Assembly: GCF_036242395.1 (NCBI RefSeq)
Contig: NZ_CP108458.1
Span: forward strand, 1,054,001 to 1,118,000
DNA length: 64,000 nt
Origin: Kitasatospora sp. NBC_01266
Lineage (GTDB): Bacteria > Actinomycetota > Actinomycetes > Streptomycetales > Streptomycetaceae
Reading direction: 5' to 3'
Part shown: piece by piece, positions 32,927-41,250 of the stretch
Layout: every line of letters begins with the position of its first letter
How positions within the stretch are numbered: the first letter of the stretch is position 1
Notes under the pieces: model-generated
What the model saw: the letters and a program-made list of their open reading frames with translations, nothing else
The model's database searches: none
Told to the model about the DNA's origin: nothing
Position numbers and translations under genes: made by a program

Positions 32927-34369
32927 ATGCCGAATCGAGCCACCACCACCGTCGGCCGCACGCCGAACCATCCGAGCACCGAGCACCCCAGCGCCGAGCA
33001 GCGCAGCACCGGATCCCCCAGCACCGAGCACCGCCCCACCGAGCACCCCAGCACCGAACCCCCGCGCAAGCACCGCCCGCGCCCGCTGTCCTGGGCCGGG
33101 CGCGACTACCTGATCCAGACCGGCGCCACCGTGGTCGGCGGTCTCGGCAACGCCGGCGCCCCGATCGCCACCGCCTTCGCGCTGCTGCGGATGGGCGGCG
33201 GCGCCGCCGAGATCGGCTACGTCACCGGCGCGCGGCTGGCCGCCATCGTGCTCTTCCTGCTGATCGGCGGCGCGGTGGCCGACCGGCTGCCCCGGCACCG
33301 GGTGATGGTGGCGGCCAACCTCGGCAACGCACTCTCCCAGGCGCTGCTCGCCGCCCTGGTGCTGACCGGTTCGGCCCAGCTCTGGCAGGTGGTGCTGCTG
33401 GCGGCGGCGAACGGGATCGGGCAGGCCTTCTACGCTCCGGCCGCCGAGGGCATGATCATGGAGTCGGTCGAGCAGGAGCAGGCCCCCCGGGCCTTCGCGC
33501 TCTTCCGCACCGCGCTGAACTCCTCGCTGATCGGCGGCGCGGCGCTGGGCGGCGCGCTGGTCGCGGCGGTCGGCCCCGGCTGGGTGCTGGCGCTGGACGC
33601 CGCCACGCTGGCCGCGGCCGGCGCGCTGCGGCTCTTCCTGCGCGCCCCCGTGCCGAGCCCGCGACCGGCCGAGCCCGGGGCCGATCGCGGGGCCGCGCCC
33701 GGCATGCTCGCCGATCTGCGCGAGGGCTGGCGGGAGTTCACCTCCCGGCGCTGGCTCTGGGCGGTGGTGGTGCAGTACGGCGTGGTGAACGCCTGCCTGA
33801 TCGCGGCCGAGTCGGTGCTCGGTCCGATCGTGGCCGACCAGCGCCTCGGCGGGCCACGGCCGTGGGGACTGGTCAACGCGGCGATGGGCGCCGGGCTGGT
33901 GGCCGGCGGACTGCTGATGGTCCGCTGGCAGCCGCGCCGGCTGCTGCTGGTCGGCACCTTCGGCATCCTGCTCTTCGCCGCGCCGGCCGCCTCGCTGGCG
34001 GCGGGCGCGTCGCTGACCACGATCGGGGCCGCGATGTTCGCCTCGGGGGTCGGCGGGACGGTCTACGGGGTCTGCTGGATGATCGCACTGCAGCAGGAGA
34101 TCCCGGCCGCGAGCTTCTCCCGGGTGGCCGCCTACGACTGGTGCGGCTCGGTGGCGCTGGCACCGGTGGGAACCGCGGCAGCCGCCCCGCTGGCCGGCGG
34201 GCTCGGCTTGAACGGCGCGCTCTGGGCCTGTGCGGGCGGGATGACGCTGCTGTCCCTGCTGGTGCTGGCGGTACCCGAAGTACGGCGACTGGCCCGGGTC
34301 TCGGCGGCGCCGACGCCGGCGGGCAGCTCCTCGGAGGCCGTCCCCACCACCACCGAGGCCACCGCCTGA
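32927..34369 (+). CDS. MFS efflux transporter with His/Pro/Ser/Thr/Glu repeat leader
   Basis: 480-aa, 12-TM transporter of the macrolide-efflux (MefA/enterobactin exporter-like, MFS_3) type. Motif A is GGAVADRLPRHRVM. Residues 14-48 are an unusual polar leader built from copies of EHPSTE, absent from most relatives; the first helix begins near residue 54. A start closer to the helix is not obvious. The C-terminal helices and tail (34132-34369) lie opposite the 3' part of the next MFS gene. Substrate unknown. Confidence 0.78.
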   Translation: MPNRATTTVGRTPNHPSTEHPSAEQRSTGSPSTEHRPTEHPSTEPPRKHRPRPLSWAGRDYLIQTGATVVGGLGNAGAPIATAFALLRMGGGAAEIGYVTGARLAAIVLFLLIGGAVADRLPRHRVMVAANLGNALSQALLAALVLTGSAQLWQVVLLAAANGIGQAFYAPAAEGMIMESVEQEQAPRAFALFRTALNSSLIGGAALGGALVAAVGPGWVLALDAATLAAAGALRLFLRAPVPSPRPAEPGADRGAAPGMLADLREGWREFTSRRWLWAVVVQYGVVNACLIAAESVLGPIVADQRLGGPRPWGLVNAAMGAGLVAGGLLMVRWQPRRLLLVGTFGILLFAAPAASLAAGASLTTIGAAMFASGVGGTVYGVCWMIALQQEIPAASFSRVAAYDWCGSVALAPVGTAAAAPLAGGLGLNGALWACAGGMTLLSLLVLAVPEVRRLARVSAAPTPAGSSSEAVPTTTEATA

Positions 34370-35592
34370 TGACTGCGCAGCACTCGGAAGAGCAGCGGCG
34401 CGACCAGCACGGTCAGCGCCGCGCCCGCCAGGAACGGGGCCCGCAGCCCGTAGGCGTGAGCCAGCACGCCGGCCAGCGCCGCGCCAACGGCCAGACCGCC
34501 GTTGGCCACCATCTGGTAGGCCATGCTGACCCGGCCGAGCAGTTGCTCCGGCACCAGGTCCTGCCGGAGCGAGACCGCGAGCACTCCCCAGGCCAAGCTC
34601 AGCGCTCCGTAGCCGACCGTGGCGCAGCCGGCCGGCGGCCAACTGCTGCTCAGCCCCGCGACAGTCAGCGCCAGGCCTGAGCCCAGCATGGTGACCAGCA
34701 GCGTCCAGCCCGTACCGAGCCGTCGGCCGAGCCAGGGCGCGGCCAGCGAGCCGAGCACCCCGCCGACCGCGAAGCCGGCGACCAGCAGGCCGTAGCCGAC
34801 CGCGCTCAGCCGCAGGACCTCGCGCGCGTACAGCACCAGCACCGCGAGCACTCCGCCGACGACCACGTTGGCCGTCGTCGCCGCCAGGCAGAGCGCGCGC
34901 AGCAGCCGGTGCCGGGCCAGCCAGCGCGCACCCTCAACCGCCTCGGTGAACAGGCCGCGCACCGCCTGACGGTCCGTCGACGGCTCGGGGCGCCGGACCC
35001 GCAGGCTGCCGGGCAGCAGGAACACCAGCAGGGCCGCCAGTCCGAACGAGACCGCGTCCACCGCGAACGGCACCAGCGCGGCGAGGCCGAAGCAGACGGT
35101 GCCCAGCGGCCCACCGAGCAGCGAGTCCGTCACCAGCGCGCCCGCCTGCAGGCGTCCGTTGGCCCGGGGCCGGTCGGCCGGGCGGACCACGGCCGGGACC
35201 ACCCCGGACCAGCCCGCGTTGTAGAAGGTCTGCCCGCAGCCGAGCAGGAAGCCGACCAGCACGATCAGCGGGATCCGCGCGGCCCCGAGCGCCACCGTCA
35301 TCGCGAAACCGGCGGCCAGTACCGCGCGGCAGGCGTCCACCGCCCAGAGCAGGCGCCGCCGGTCCACCCGGTCGGCCAGCGCCCCGGCCGGCAGGCTGAG
35401 CAGCAGCCATGGCAGTTGTTCGGCGACGGCCACCAGCGCCAGGTCACGCGGATCCCGGGAGATCCGGGCGGCCAGCAGCGGCAGCGCGACGAAGCGCATA
35501 CCGTCACCGAGCGCGGAGACCGTGACCGAGGTCCAGATCAGTCGGAAGCGAGATCCCAGCGGCGCCACGGCCGCTCCCCCAGCGGAAATCAT
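34132..35592 (-). CDS. MFS transporter with antisense-derived C-terminal tail
   Basis: 486-aa, 12-TM MFS_3-type transporter. LPAGALADRVDRRRLLW is motif A. Helices continue to about LVAPLLFRVL (residue 402). The remaining 80 residues (Ser/Thr/Pro/Ala-rich, ending ASATEPHQS) are read from DNA that encodes the end of the convergent MFS gene, and look like run-on translation after loss of the natural stop. It is divergent from a TetR gene 44 bp away, with a 19-bp palindrome over its start codon, so TetR control is likely. Confidence 0.8.
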   Translation of the reverse strand: MISAGGAAVAPLGSRFRLIWTSVTVSALGDGMRFVALPLLAARISRDPRDLALVAVAEQLPWLLLSLPAGALADRVDRRRLLWAVDACRAVLAAGFAMTVALGAARIPLIVLVGFLLGCGQTFYNAGWSGVVPAVVRPADRPRANGRLQAGALVTDSLLGGPLGTVCFGLAALVPFAVDAVSFGLAALLVFLLPGSLRVRRPEPSTDRQAVRGLFTEAVEGARWLARHRLLRALCLAATTANVVVGGVLAVLVLYAREVLRLSAVGYGLLVAGFAVGGVLGSLAAPWLGRRLGTGWTLLVTMLGSGLALTVAGLSSSWPPAGCATVGYGALSLAWGVLAVSLRQDLVPEQLLGRVSMAYQMVANGGLAVGAALAGVLAHAYGLRAPFLAGAALTVLVAPLLFRVLRSHQAVASVVVGTASEELPAGVGAAETRASRRTSGTASTSRDSSVIPPAQAQSAPFKPSPPASGAAAAVPTGASATEPHQS

Positions 35593-35610
35593 GAACTAGA
35601 CTCTGGTTCA
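35592..35610. promoter_or_regulatory. TetR operator palindrome
   Basis: TGAACTAGACTCTGGTTCA is a 19-bp palindrome with one mismatched pair. It begins on the first base of the MFS start codon and ends 26 bp before the TetR start. Confidence 0.7.
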
Positions 35611-35636
35611 GCTTTGAAGCCCTGTCAAGGAGTGCG

Positions 35637-36275
35637 ATGACCGAGAGCGAGCCGCCACTGCCCGCCGGTGTGCTGCGCGAGCCGCAGCAGCAGCGCAGCC
35701 GGGAGAAGGTGGCCCGGATCCTGACGGCCACCGCCAAGCTGCTGGAGGAGCGCGACTACGAGGAGGTCGGGACCAAACTGATCGCCGCCGAGGCCGGAGT
35801 CTCGGTCGGGGTGCTGTACCGCTTCTTCCCGGACAAGCACGCGATCGTCAGCACCCTGGTGGTTCGCTGGTTGGACGAGTTCACCACCCTCACCGACCAG
35901 GTCCTGGCCGGCCCGCTGCCGGGCACTCCGGGCGAGCTGACCGCCCGCCTGCTCGACGCGCACGTCCGGTTCCGACGCGAGCAACCGGGATTCCAGCGGC
36001 TCTGTCTCTCCGGCCCGCCACTGCCCGCCCTGCGCGAGTACGACGAGGCCACCGACCGGCGGCTGGCCGCCGCGATCCGCACCGTCCTGGTGCGGCACTA
36101 CGGCTACCCGGCCACCCCTGGCTTCGTCCTGCGCACCGAACTCGTTGTGGCAACCGCCGGCCGGCTGCTCGACACCGCCTTCCGGGACCTCCCCGAAGGC
36201 GATCCGGCGATCCTCGCCGAGATCCGGCTGATGCTGGACCGCTGGCTGCTCGAACGCCCGGCCGCCACCGACTGA
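35637..36275 (+). CDS. TetR family transcriptional regulator
   Basis: 212-aa repressor. The helix-turn-helix is residues about 22-68: ILTATAKLLEERDYEEVGTK, then IAAEAGVSVGVLYRFFPDK. The C-terminal ligand domain is TetR_C-like and not diagnostic. Divergent from the MFS pump over a shared palindrome, it fits the usual repressor-pump pair. TCAAGGAGTGCG precedes the ATG. Confidence 0.88.
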   Translation: MTESEPPLPAGVLREPQQQRSREKVARILTATAKLLEERDYEEVGTKLIAAEAGVSVGVLYRFFPDKHAIVSTLVVRWLDEFTTLTDQVLAGPLPGTPGELTARLLDAHVRFRREQPGFQRLCLSGPPLPALREYDEATDRRLAAAIRTVLVRHYGYPATPGFVLRTELVVATAGRLLDTAFRDLPEGDPAILAEIRLMLDRWLLERPAATD

Positions 36276-36355
36276 ACCCGCGCGCCCGGCACAACCTTCC
36301 ACCCCCGGCGGCGGTCTGACCCCATGAGGTCCGCCGCCACCGGGAGGGAGATCCG

Positions 36356-36592
36356 TTGCCAAGGCGCCTGCGCATCAGCATGTCTGACGATTCGTCAGCC
36401 CAACCGCCGGACGCCTGCTGGCTGGTCGAACTGGCCGGCGTGGACGGCCGCCGGTACGCGTACCGGGTGTACGCGTCGAAGCAGGCGCTCCCGGGCGACC
36501 TGTTCTGGTCCGCCCTGCACCACCACGACGCGGGACCACTGCCGCGCGCGCTCGACCTCTTCGACACCGCGCTGATCCGCCTGCTCGCCTGA
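36356..36592 (+). CDS. Small hypothetical protein
   Basis: 78-aa soluble protein with a conserved-looking core (WLVELAGVDGRRYAYRVYAS) and an acidic-hydrophobic end. The TTG at 36356 is preferred because GGGAGGGAG lies five bases upstream; an in-frame ATG at 36380 has none. No domain recognised. Codon use is as in neighbouring genes, supporting a real gene. Confidence 0.5.
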   Translation: MPRRLRISMSDDSSAQPPDACWLVELAGVDGRRYAYRVYASKQALPGDLFWSALHHHDAGPLPRALDLFDTALIRLLA

Positions 36593-36722
36593 GTGGTCCT
36601 GCCGGTCCGTGCGGCGTCAACGGCGGTCCACGCATGATCAACACACCTGACCCGCAACCCCCGGCCTTCTCTTCCGTTGATCCAGTTGTCTTTGTTCTCC
36701 GAAGAGTTGGGAAGAATGCCGG

Positions 36723-37040
36723 ATGTCTCATGTACTGATGCGCCGCCTCGCCACCGTCGCCACCTCGACCATCCTGCTGGGCGGGCTCGCCGCAGGAGCG
36801 GCCGGCGCCGCATACGCGGCCGACAGCACCTCGGCCGGCCCCGCCCACACCGCTGCCGCCACGCGCAGCGGCAGCGCCTGGGACCGGCCCGTCGACAAGC
36901 AGCGCGACCGCAACGACCACGGCACCTACTGGCGCGAGGCCGGTGGCGTCAAGGCACGCTGGAACGCCGAGCACCGCTACTGGGAGCGCCAGGCCGGCAG
37001 CCGCTGGGAGCACTGGAACGGCCACCGCTGGGTCGCCTAG
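36723..37040 (+). CDS. Small secreted Trp-rich protein, stop codon hit by IS630
   Basis: 105-aa exported protein. The signal peptide runs to about AYA-AD (residue 33). The mature part is basic, and its C-terminal half has Trp every few residues (TYWREAGG, ARWNAEHRYWERQAG, WEHWNGHRWVA), a pattern suited to binding a wall or sugar surface (inference). The TA of its TAG stop is the target duplicated by the IS630 element; the G is the first base of the element, so the protein is unchanged. The upstream 130 bp contains ATG-free, AT-richer sequence that probably holds the promoter. Confidence 0.7.
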   Translation: MSHVLMRRLATVATSTILLGGLAAGAAGAAYAADSTSAGPAHTAAATRSGSAWDRPVDKQRDRNDHGTYWREAGGVKARWNAEHRYWERQAGSRWEHWNGHRWVA

Positions 37041-38457
37041 TGTGATGCGCCGCAAATCACGAGGTAAGTTGATACCCTTTTAGAGTGGCGCATCCTGGAC
37101 CTTCTGCCGTGGCGATCACGCTGTCTGGTGACGAGCGTGCCGAGTTGGTGCGTCGGGCCGGGTCGTGGGACCGGAGAGCGGCCGAGCGGGCCCGGATCAT
37201 TCTGGCGTGCGCTGACGGTAAGTCGAATGCCGCTGCCGCGGAGCAAGTTGGCGTCCAGGCAAAGACGGTGTCCAAGTGGCGGCGCAAGTTCGCGGCCGAG
37301 GGGCTGGCCGGCTTGCAGGATGCGGGCCGTATCGGTCGACCGAAGGCCGACCTGGTCCTGAGTGAGGCCGAGCGGGACCAGTTGGTGCGCTGGGCGAGAC
37401 GGGCGAAGACCGCGCAGTTTCTCGCGCTGCGGGCCAGGATCGTGCTGCGCTGCGCGGAGGGCGGGACGAACCGGCAGGCGGCGATGGACCTGGGCGTCGA
37501 CGATTCGACTGTGGAGCGCTGGCGGGCCCGGTTCATCGACAAGCGGCTGGACGGCTTGCAGGATGAGCCGCGTCCAGGCAGGCCGCCCTCGATCCTGCTC
37601 GATCAGGTCGAAGACGTCATCGTCGCCACTCTGGAGTCCGCCCCGGGTCAGGACACGCACTGGTCGCGGGCCTCGATGGCCACCCGCACGGGGCTGTCGA
37701 AGTCGACCATCGGGCGGATCTGGAAGAGGTTCGACCTCAAGCCCCACCTTCAGGACAGCTTCAAGCTCTCCACCGACCCGCAGTTCGTGGACAAGGTGGT
37801 GGACGTCGTCGGGCTCTACCACAACCCGCCCGAGAAGGCCGTCGTACTCTGCGTCGACGAGAAGTCCCAGATCCAGGCGCTGGACCGGTCCCAGCCAGTG
37901 CTGCCGATGATGCCAGGCATGCCCGAACGCCGCACCCACGACTACCTGCGGCACGGCATCACCAGCCTGTTCGCGGCCTTCAACATCGCCGACGGAACCG
38001 TCATCAGCGAACTCCACCGCCGCCACCGGGCCCTGGAGTTCAAGAAATTCCTGATCACCATAGACAAGGCCGTCCCCGCCCAGCTCGACGTGCACTTGGT
38101 GTGTGACAACTACAGCACTCACAACACCGCCGAGATCAGAACCTGGCTCAGCCGGCACCCACGCTTCCACGTCCACTTCACCCCAACCGGCTCATCCTGG
38201 ATCAACCAAGTCGAGCGCTGGTTCGGCCTGTTGACCGACAAGCTCATCCGCCGCGGCGTCCACACCTCCGTCAAAGCCCTCGAAGACGACATCAAGGCCT
38301 GGATCGACACCTGGAACCAGGATCCGAGACCGTTCACCTGGACCAAGACCGCCGATGAAATCCTCAAGTCCCTCGCCGACTACCTCGCCAAGATCAACCC
38401 TCCTCGCCAGCAACCATCACAGCAATAGTTACCCTCGTGATTTGCGGCGCATCACAC
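37040..38457 (+). mobile_element. Complete IS630-family insertion sequence, 1418 bp
   Basis: Both ends carry the same perfect 25-bp terminal inverted repeat (37040-37064 and 38433-38457), beginning GTGTGATGCGCCGC. The element is flanked by TA at 37038-37039 and 38458-38459, the usual IS630/Tc1 target duplication. One intact transposase fills it. Perfect ends and an open frame suggest recent arrival and possible activity. Confidence 0.95.
37085..38428 (+). CDS. IS630 family transposase
   Basis: 447-aa DDE transposase. Two helix-turn-helix parts come first ([22 protein letters not shown] near 47 and [19 protein letters not shown] near 128, as separate motifs). The DDE core follows: Asp in [11 protein letters not shown], Asp in [11 protein letters not shown], and Glu in [12 protein letters not shown], the spacing typical of IS630. 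Full-length and undamaged. Starts with GTG 37085, 20 bp inside the left repeat, without a clear ribosome site. Confidence 0.95.
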   Translation: MAHPGPSAVAITLSGDERAELVRRAGSWDRRAAERARIILACADGKSNAAAAEQVGVQAKTVSKWRRKFAAEGLAGLQDAGRIGRPKADLVLSEAERDQLVRWARRAKTAQFLALRARIVLRCAEGGTNRQAAMDLGVDDSTVERWRARFIDKRLDGLQDEPRPGRPPSILLDQVEDVIVATLESAPGQDTHWSRASMATRTGLSKSTIGRIWKRFDLKPHLQDSFKLSTDPQFVDKVVDVVGLYHNPPEKAVVLCVDEKSQIQALDRSQPVLPMMPGMPERRTHDYLRHGITSLFAAFNIADGTVISELHRRHRALEFKKFLITIDKAVPAQLDVHLVCDNYSTHNTAEIRTWLSRHPRFHVHFTPTGSSWINQVERWFGLLTDKLIRRGVHTSVKALEDDIKAWIDTWNQDPRPFTWTKTADEILKSLADYLAKINPPRQQPSQQ

Positions 38458-38459
38458 TA

Positions 38460-38622
38460 GTGCCGCGTCAGGCAACTTTTGCCCGTCAAGGAGCGGCGTC
38501 CGGTGCGTGCTATCGGCGTGCCGGCCGGAAGTCCTCGTACTGGACGTACTTGGGCTTTCGGCCGGTGCGGCGAGAGTGCGTGCCGGGCGTCGCGACGGGG
38601 CGAAGGTTGCCTGACGCGGCAC
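38460..38622. mobile_element. Non-coding MITE-like element, 163 bp, TA-flanked
   Basis: Perfect 17-bp terminal inverted repeats (38460-38476 and 38606-38622), beginning GTGCCGCGTCAGGCAAC and continuing imperfectly for about 11 more bases. TA stands on each side (38458-38459 and 38623-38624). There is no transposase gene inside; the centre holds a further imperfect inverted repeat around GGCCGGAAG. The ends differ from those of the adjacent IS630, so another TA-specific transposase must mobilise it. Confidence 0.85.
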
Positions 38623-38631
38623 TAGCACCCC

Positions 38632-38664
38632 GCCCCCGGCAGCCCTCCACCCGCTGCCGGGGGC
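38632..38664 (+). terminator. Displaced terminator of the small secreted-protein gene
   Basis: GCCCCCGGCAG pairs perfectly with CTGCCGGGGGC around an 11-base loop. With the IS630 and MITE removed, this hairpin stands 8 bp after the stop codon of the gene at 36723, so it was most likely that gene's terminator. Confidence 0.75.
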
Positions 38665-38792
38665 ACTACCGATGATCTCCACCCCAGGCTCACTCCAGAA
38701 CGGGCTCAGGTATTCGGGCGAGTCGCGCCCATGGATTGTGCGTGCACGATGATAAAAATTCGCACAACTGCCTTACCCCTCCTGGAGGATAA

Positions 38793-39620
38793 GTGAAGAC
38801 CGGACTGAAAATCGCATCGGTGGCAGTCGCCGCCCTGCTGAGCGCCTTTGTCGGCGTGACCCCAGCCGCCGAGGCAGAACAACCCGGCAGCGGAGGGCCG
38901 CAGTCACGCATCATCGGTGGCGGAGACGTGAGCCAGGGATACTCCGGCGCCGCCGCCTCGATCACCAGCGTGGACGGACCCGACCAGCTGTTCCGCTGCA
39001 GCGGAGTTCTCATCGCTCCGCACTGGGTGGTGACGGCAGCACACTGCTTCAACCTCATCAGCGTGCCTCCGTACGGCCGGACACTCGTGCGCATCGGAAC
39101 GATCGACCGCTCGTTCGGAGGAGAGCTGCGCGAGGCCACGGGCATGTACAGCCAGACCGGACCCGCGGACGTGGGGCTCCTTGAGCTCGACAAGGACGTG
39201 ACCTCTGTCCCCCCGGCCCCGATCGGCCCGCCGGTTCAGGCACGTGACGTCCCCTTCCCCGCCGTGGTCACGGGCTGGGGGCGCACCTGCAATCCCAGCC
39301 GTGCGGACCTCGACTGCCTGGAGCCGGCCCGCTATCTCAAATACCTCAACACGAACGTCATTCACCCAGATCTCTGCACCGGCGAAGGCCGTCCGATCCG
39401 TCCCGACATTGAGCTGTGCACCGAAAGCAAGCCGACTGCCACGCCCTGCGAAGGGGATTCAGGCGGCCCGCTGTCGAGTTTGGTGCAGGGCAGACTGGTC
39501 CTGATCGGAGTCGTCTCCAGAGGCAGCGACAAGGAGTTCTGCGGCTCCGCGAACACCATCATGAGCGATATCACGGTTTCGCCGACCAGGAACTGGATCA
39601 AGGGGCTCACCGGCGCCTGA
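38793..39620 (+). CDS. Secreted chymotrypsin-fold serine protease
   Basis: 275-aa S1-family protease. The signal peptide ends near residue 28 (AEA-EQ), and activation would occur at SRIIGGGD. The triad is H84 in VTAAHC, D126 in PADVGLLEL and S223 in GDSGGP. The residue at the chymotrypsin 189 position is Thr217, not Asp, so trypsin-like cleavage after Arg/Lys is not expected. Disulfide cysteines are present at H84+1 and around CEGDSGGP. GTG 38793 has GGAGG five bases before it. The gene is less GC-rich than its neighbours and follows two mobile elements, which fits acquired DNA. Confidence 0.85.
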   Translation: MKTGLKIASVAVAALLSAFVGVTPAAEAEQPGSGGPQSRIIGGGDVSQGYSGAAASITSVDGPDQLFRCSGVLIAPHWVVTAAHCFNLISVPPYGRTLVRIGTIDRSFGGELREATGMYSQTGPADVGLLELDKDVTSVPPAPIGPPVQARDVPFPAVVTGWGRTCNPSRADLDCLEPARYLKYLNTNVIHPDLCTGEGRPIRPDIELCTESKPTATPCEGDSGGPLSSLVQGRLVLIGVVSRGSDKEFCGSANTIMSDITVSPTRNWIKGLTGA

Positions 39621-39670
39621 AATCCACCGGGATCGACCGGCTCCCGACCTCGGGCAGACTGCGCCGCCGC

Positions 39671-39877
39671 TCAATGCGGCTGACCGGCGCTCGGCCGCAG
39701 ACCGCGCACCTGCCGGTCGTACTCGGCCAGCAGGGTGGCGAGTTGGTCGATCACCTCCGCCGGGACATCGGCGGGCGCGGTGTCGACCACGTACCGCGCG
39801 GCAGCCGCGAACGAGGCCAGCTCGTACACGTGGAACGTGCCGCGCAGCACCATCGGCCGTACGCTCTCCAGCTCCAT
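39671..39877 (-). CDS. Small hypothetical protein coupled to AhpD-like gene
   Basis: 68-aa helical protein (VLRGTFHVYELASFAAAARY, then PAEVIDQLATLLAEYDRQVR). Its ATG overlaps the stop codon of the upstream AhpD-like gene (TGATG), a coupling that argues for a real gene and a shared role. No domain recognised. Confidence 0.55.
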   Translation of the reverse strand: MELESVRPMVLRGTFHVYELASFAAAARYVVDTAPADVPAEVIDQLATLLAEYDRQVRGLRPSAGQPH

Positions 39878-40275
39878 CACGCGCTCTTGGCCCGTACGTA
39901 CTCCCCGACCTGGGCGAGTTCGGCCTTGAACTGGTCGTAGTCCTCCTGCATGCCGTTGATGTAGGCGCTCCAGCCCAGGCTGCACTTGGCGTAGTGGACC
40001 GCCTCCTGGATCTCCTCGTCCGTCGCACCGAAGAGCTTGGCGGCCTCGGTGTGGAAGAGGGTGCAGTAGTGGCACTTCGTCTCGGCGTGCAGCCCCACCC
40101 CGATCAGTTCCTTGTACTTGTTGGGGATCAGCGTCTCGCCGAGTTCGATCCGCTTGAAGATCTCCCACTCAGGGCCCAGCAACTCGGTGGGAATCCTGGT
40201 GAAGAAGTGCGGGACAAGGCCCATGGTTTCCTTGATGTCGGCCTCGACCTCAGCGCGGTTGACTGCGGTGGCCAT
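39877..40275 (-). CDS. Carboxymuconolactone decarboxylase/AhpD-like protein
   Basis: 132-aa helical protein of the AhpD/CMD superfamily. The redox motif CHYCTLFHTEAAKLFG has the C-x2-C and downstream His of alkylhydroperoxidase-like members, so peroxidase-type thiol chemistry is more likely than lactone decarboxylation. GAGGAGGAAG precedes ATG 40275; a longer frame upstream to 40503 has no such site. Co-translated with the 68-aa protein after it. Confidence 0.8.
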   Translation of the reverse strand: MATAVNRAEVEADIKETMGLVPHFFTRIPTELLGPEWEIFKRIELGETLIPNKYKELIGVGLHAETKCHYCTLFHTEAAKLFGATDEEIQEAVHYAKCSLGWSAYINGMQEDYDQFKAELAQVGEYVRAKSA

Positions 40276-40496
40276 GGCGGCTTCCTCCTCACGGACCCGC
40301 TCTGCCCCGGCTCGGCCCAGTCCGCACACGGGCGCGGGCTGCCTGAGACCGAGCACGCGCTCCAGTTGCTGCGAACGGCGATGGCATCGGGCCCTACCCA
40401 CCAGCGTAGACAGGACAGCCACCGGCCAGCCAGCCCCAATCCCACGGACCCATCGTCGGCCACTTGCCGATCCTGGGCCGGCACCTGGAGCGGTCG

Positions 40497-41039
40497 TCAC
40501 CACCGTCGGTGCACGGTTGCCTTACTGCCGGTCACCAGGCTCGCCGGCGGAACGTCATCGGTCACGACCGCGCCGGCGGCGATCACGGCATCACGGCCGA
40601 TGCTGACGCCGGGCAGGATCGTGGCACCGGCACCGATCCACACGTTCTCCGCCACGTCGATGGGTGCGCCGGTGAGGTACAGCCGCCGCTCCTCGGGATC
40701 GACCGGATGGCCGCTGGTGATGAACGTGACCTTCGGGCCTACCATCACGCGCTCGCCGAGCCGGATGCCGGCATAGTCCAGGAACGTGCAGTTCTGGTTG
40801 ATGAAGACGCGCTCGGCGAGGTCGAGATGGAGGCCGTGGTCCGTGTAGAAGGGCGGATAGATCGTGACTCTCGGTGGCAGTGGCTTGCCGAGGATCTGTT
40901 CGAACAGTTCCGCCTTGCCCGCCTCGTCTTCGAAAGGCAGGACGTTCAGACGGGAGGTGAGCTCGGTGACCCGCAGGACCCTCTCGGCCATGGCCTGGAA
41001 CTCGGCGCTGTGGATGCGCATGAGACGGTCGCTGGACAT
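40497..41039 (-). CDS. Sugar O-acetyltransferase (maltose acetyltransferase type)
   Basis: 180-aa left-handed beta-helix acetyltransferase. An N-terminal MAA helical cap (to about residue 60) is followed by hexapeptide repeats. The catalytic His lies in TFITSGHPVDPEERR, and ENVWIGAGATILPGVSIG is the classic xenobiotic/maltose acetyltransferase coil. It transfers acetyl from CoA to a sugar 6-OH; the natural acceptor is unknown. GGAAAGGAC lies before ATG 41039. Confidence 0.88.
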   Translation of the reverse strand: MSSDRLMRIHSAEFQAMAERVLRVTELTSRLNVLPFEDEAGKAELFEQILGKPLPPRVTIYPPFYTDHGLHLDLAERVFINQNCTFLDYAGIRLGERVMVGPKVTFITSGHPVDPEERRLYLTGAPIDVAENVWIGAGATILPGVSIGRDAVIAAGAVVTDDVPPASLVTGSKATVHRRW

Positions 41040-41143
41040 GGCACGGTCCTTTCCGGTGTACCGGTGACTGGATAAGACCCACTGGATGGTCAATATCGAG
41101 GGGTGCCGGCGGGGACGAGAACGAGGGCGCCCGGGATCGTTTT

Positions 41144-41250
41144 GCGACGAACAACCTGGCCACCCTCGCGACGGCACTCTATGTGAAGGCCGACCAGTGA
41201 AGACCGACGACCTGCTGAAGGCGTCTCCCGCCCACCACGGGCCGCCCAGG
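41144..41250 (+). pseudogene. 5' remnant of an IS982-type transposase
   Basis: The plus strand reads NNLATLATALYVKADQ-stop and, shifted by one base, KTDDLLKASPAH. Together these recall the N-terminus ATALYVKxDDLLK of Streptomyces IS982-family transposases. Everything after about 41250 is missing, and no inverted repeats are left. It is dead. Confidence 0.5.

Noticed and set aside
34132..34369. A functional C-terminal domain of the minus-strand MFS protein
   Set aside because: The tail is low complexity and entirely antisense to conserved helices of the other transporter.
37037..38176. Long open frame on the minus strand of the IS630 element
   Set aside because: It is antisense to an intact transposase with all DDE motifs.
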